Below are positions 62,516 to 64,000 of a stretch of 64,000 nt of DNA, piece after piece. The notes beneath the pieces are model-generated. The model was given only the letters and a program-made list of their open reading frames with translations. It had not been told where the DNA came from and did no database searches. Within the stretch, counting starts at the first letter, position 1. Each line of letters opens with the position of its first letter. Location: contig CAWIZY010000025.1 of NCBI GenBank assembly GCA_963840725.1, positions 1-64,000 on the forward strand, given 5' to 3'. Made by a program: the position numbers and the translations under genes. The stretch comes from CAVWDU01 sp963840725 (GTDB lineage Bacteria; Pseudomonadota; Gammaproteobacteria; Pseudomonadales; Halieaceae).

Positions 62516-64000
62516 TCACTCGGCCACAGCCTTGGCAACATTGGCCTGCGCTGCGGCAATGCGAGCCACCGGCACACGGAAAGGGCTACAGGACACATAG
62601 TCCAAACCGATATCGTGGCAGAACTTGATCGATCTGGGGTCGCCGCCGTGTTCTCCGCAGATACCGTACTTGATCCCGTTCTTGACTGCCCGGCTTTCAG
62701 CTACTGCCATTTCCATTAACCGACCGACGGCTCTTTGGTCCAGCGACACAAAGGGATCGTACTCTATCAGTTTCTTGTCCAGGTATTGCGGAATAAATTT
62801 GCTGACGTCGTCCCGGGAAAAACCGTAGGTCATTTGGGTGAGATCGTTGGTGCCAAAACTCATGAACTCTACCTCGGGTGCCAGTCGGTCTGCGCCCAGT
62901 GCGGCCCTCGGAGTCTCCATCATGGTGCCGACCTTATAGGGCACGGATACATGCCTTTCTTTGAGTACCTCATGGATGCCGCGCTCGATAATCTTGTTGA
63001 TCAGACGGATCTCCCGGACGTTCACGACCAGCGGGATCATGATTTCCGGGAACGCTTTGTAACCCTGTTCAATGGCATCTGCGGCGGCGCTGATAATCGC
63101 CCTGACCTGCATCTCGGTGATCTCCGGATAGACCACTGACAGCCGGCAACCCCGGAAACCCAGCATCGGGTTCACTTCACTGAGATTGGCGGTTATCGCG
63201 CGAATTCTCTCTGCCGACTTGCCAATATGCCCCGCCAGGGCCTCGACCTCCTCATCGCCGTGGGGCAGAAACTCGTGCAGAGGCGGGTCCAGCAGGCGGA
63301 TCGTTACCGGCAAGCCGTCCATGACTTTGAACAGCTCCAGCATGTCGTGATGCTGGTATTGCAACAACTTGTCGAGGTATTTTTCTCGCTCCGCGCGGTC
63401 TTCTGCGAGAATCATGGCGCGCATCATATCGATGCGCTCAGCCTGGAAGAACATATGCTCTGTGCGACACAGGCCGATGCCTTCGGCGCCTAGTTCAAGC
63501 GCCTTGGCCGCGTCCTCGGGGGTTTCAGCATTGGCCCTGACTTTGAGCCGGCGATGATCGTCGGCCCAGGCTAACAGCTGTTGAAAATCGTCACTGGAAC
63601 TGGCCTCGGTCTTGGGAATATCTCCCAGCATGACTTCACCCGCGCTGCCGTCCAGGGTGATGGTGTCTCCGCGTCGTATTACCACGCCGTCATCGGTGGT
63701 CGCGGTGCCCGCCGCGTAGTCTATCGAGAGCGCTGTGCAGCCAGTAATGGCGCAAACACCCATGCCTCGGGCTACCACGGCGGCATGTGAAGTCATACCA
63801 CCCAGCTCGGTCAGAATGCCCGCCGCGACCTTCATGCCGTGGATGTCCTCGGGGGTGGTCTCTCTGCGCACGAGAACGACGCTGGAGCCGTCCGCTGCTA
63901 CCTCTACGGCCTCCTCGGCAGAAAAAACCACCTTGCCGGTGGCTCCGCCGGGGCTGGCCGGCAGACCCTTGGCTACGATGTCAGTTTTTGCACTGGGGTC
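62516..64000 (-). CDS. ppdK: Pyruvate, phosphate dikinase, C-terminal part (partial)
   Basis: The 494 codons in the window cover the phosphohistidine and PEP/pyruvate domains. The phospho-His is in GGMTSHAAVVARGMG and the barrel start in RANAETPEDAAKALELGAEG. GLCRTEHMFF and RLLDPPLHEFLPHGDEEVE follow, and the catalytic Cys is in KYGICGEHGGDP. KGLPASPGGATGKV and the absence of PEP-synthase spacing favour the dikinase over PpsA. The N-terminal ATP-grasp half lies beyond the window. It interconverts pyruvate and PEP using PPi or ATP. Confidence 0.92.
   Translation of the reverse strand, partial: DPSAKTDIVAKGLPASPGGATGKVVFSAEEAVEVAADGSSVVLVRRETTPEDIHGMKVAAGILTELGGMTSHAAVVARGMGVCAITGCTALSIDYAAGTATTDDGVVIRRGDTITLDGSAGEVMLGDIPKTEASSSDDFQQLLAWADDHRRLKVRANAETPEDAAKALELGAEGIGLCRTEHMFFQAERIDMMRAMILAEDRAEREKYLDKLLQYQHHDMLELFKVMDGLPVTIRLLDPPLHEFLPHGDEEVEALAGHIGKSAERIRAITANLSEVNPMLGFRGCRLSVVYPEITEMQVRAIISAAADAIEQGYKAFPEIMIPLVVNVREIRLINKIIERGIHEVLKERHVSVPYKVGTMMETPRAALGADRLAPEVEFMSFGTNDLTQMTYGFSRDDVSKFIPQYLDKKLIEYDPFVSLDQRAVGRLMEMAVAESRAVKNGIKYGICGEHGGDPRSIKFCHDIGLDYVSCSPFRVPVARIAAAQANVAKAVAE

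Noticed and set aside
1..64000. CRISPR arrays, insertion sequences or prophage
   Set aside because: No regularly spaced repeats, transposase, integrase or phage structural genes were seen; gene content is housekeeping throughout.

Overview
The window reads as one contiguous piece of a marine-type gammaproteobacterial chromosome. GC is moderately high and coding is dense. Gene content and neighbour order recall Pseudomonas and, more closely, the oligotrophic marine OM60/NOR5 (Halieaceae) group. This placement is inferred from protein resemblance and synteny (for example a PA2817-like gene, a YadG/YadH-like ABC pair and queF together) and was not tested by a database search. No insertion sequence, prophage, CRISPR array or rRNA was seen. 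There are three tRNAs.

Layout. 1-0.7 kb: the end of ligA and a broken SLT-type lipoprotein gene. 0.8-8.5 kb: a complete phosphate regulon, phoB-phoR-phoU-pstS-pstC-pstA-pstB, with a Pho box before phoB and another before pstS. 8.5-9.3 kb: an accessory pocket with a tiny ribbon-helix-helix regulator, a divergent 40-aa membrane peptide, two palindromes and a small structured, terminated transcription unit. 9.3-12.8 kb: hisC, then fabH2-like and gltA on the minus strand. 13.1-24.5 kb: the TCA block sdhCDAB-sucAB-lpd-sucCD with a structured leader before sucC. 24.5-28.8 kb: a Na/Pi cotransporter and htpG behind a sigma-32 promoter. 28.8-38.9 kb: housekeeping genes (sixA, an alpha/beta hydrolase, folE, prmB, aroC, a gcvR-like gene, yheU, tusA, epmC, pdxB, a NAD-kinase-family gene, msrB). 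39-42.5 kb: tRNA-Glu/tRNA-Gly, a PA2817-family gene, an ABC exporter, queF and tRNA-Ser. 42.5-49.5 kb: a SLT-SPOR protein, gabD, and the phage-shock locus (pspF divergent from a sigma-54-driven pspABC operon carrying two extra small ORFs). 49.6-64 kb: hydrolases, fghA, an SpmAB fusion, an AraC regulator, unknown small genes, a UspE-like protein, ppk1, DUF808, an MFS transporter, a broken GDPD gene, a cupin and the C-terminal half of ppdK.

How the genes work together. PhoR/PhoB sense phosphate through PstSCAB and PhoU. The Na/Pi transporter and polyphosphate kinase add to phosphate handling. gltA, sdhCDAB, sucAB-lpd and sucCD supply citrate synthase, complex II, 2-oxoglutarate dehydrogenase and succinyl-CoA synthetase; gabD feeds succinate into the same segment. 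The psp locus protects the inner membrane.

A striking feature is a set of single-base frameshifts in otherwise well-preserved conserved genes (SLT lipoprotein, htpG C-terminus, the alpha/beta hydrolase twice, GDPD, and perhaps a psp small ORF). Most would be repaired by adding one base, several in short homopolymers. This pattern points to base-calling or assembly error more than to real gene decay, and the broken genes should be read with that in mind.
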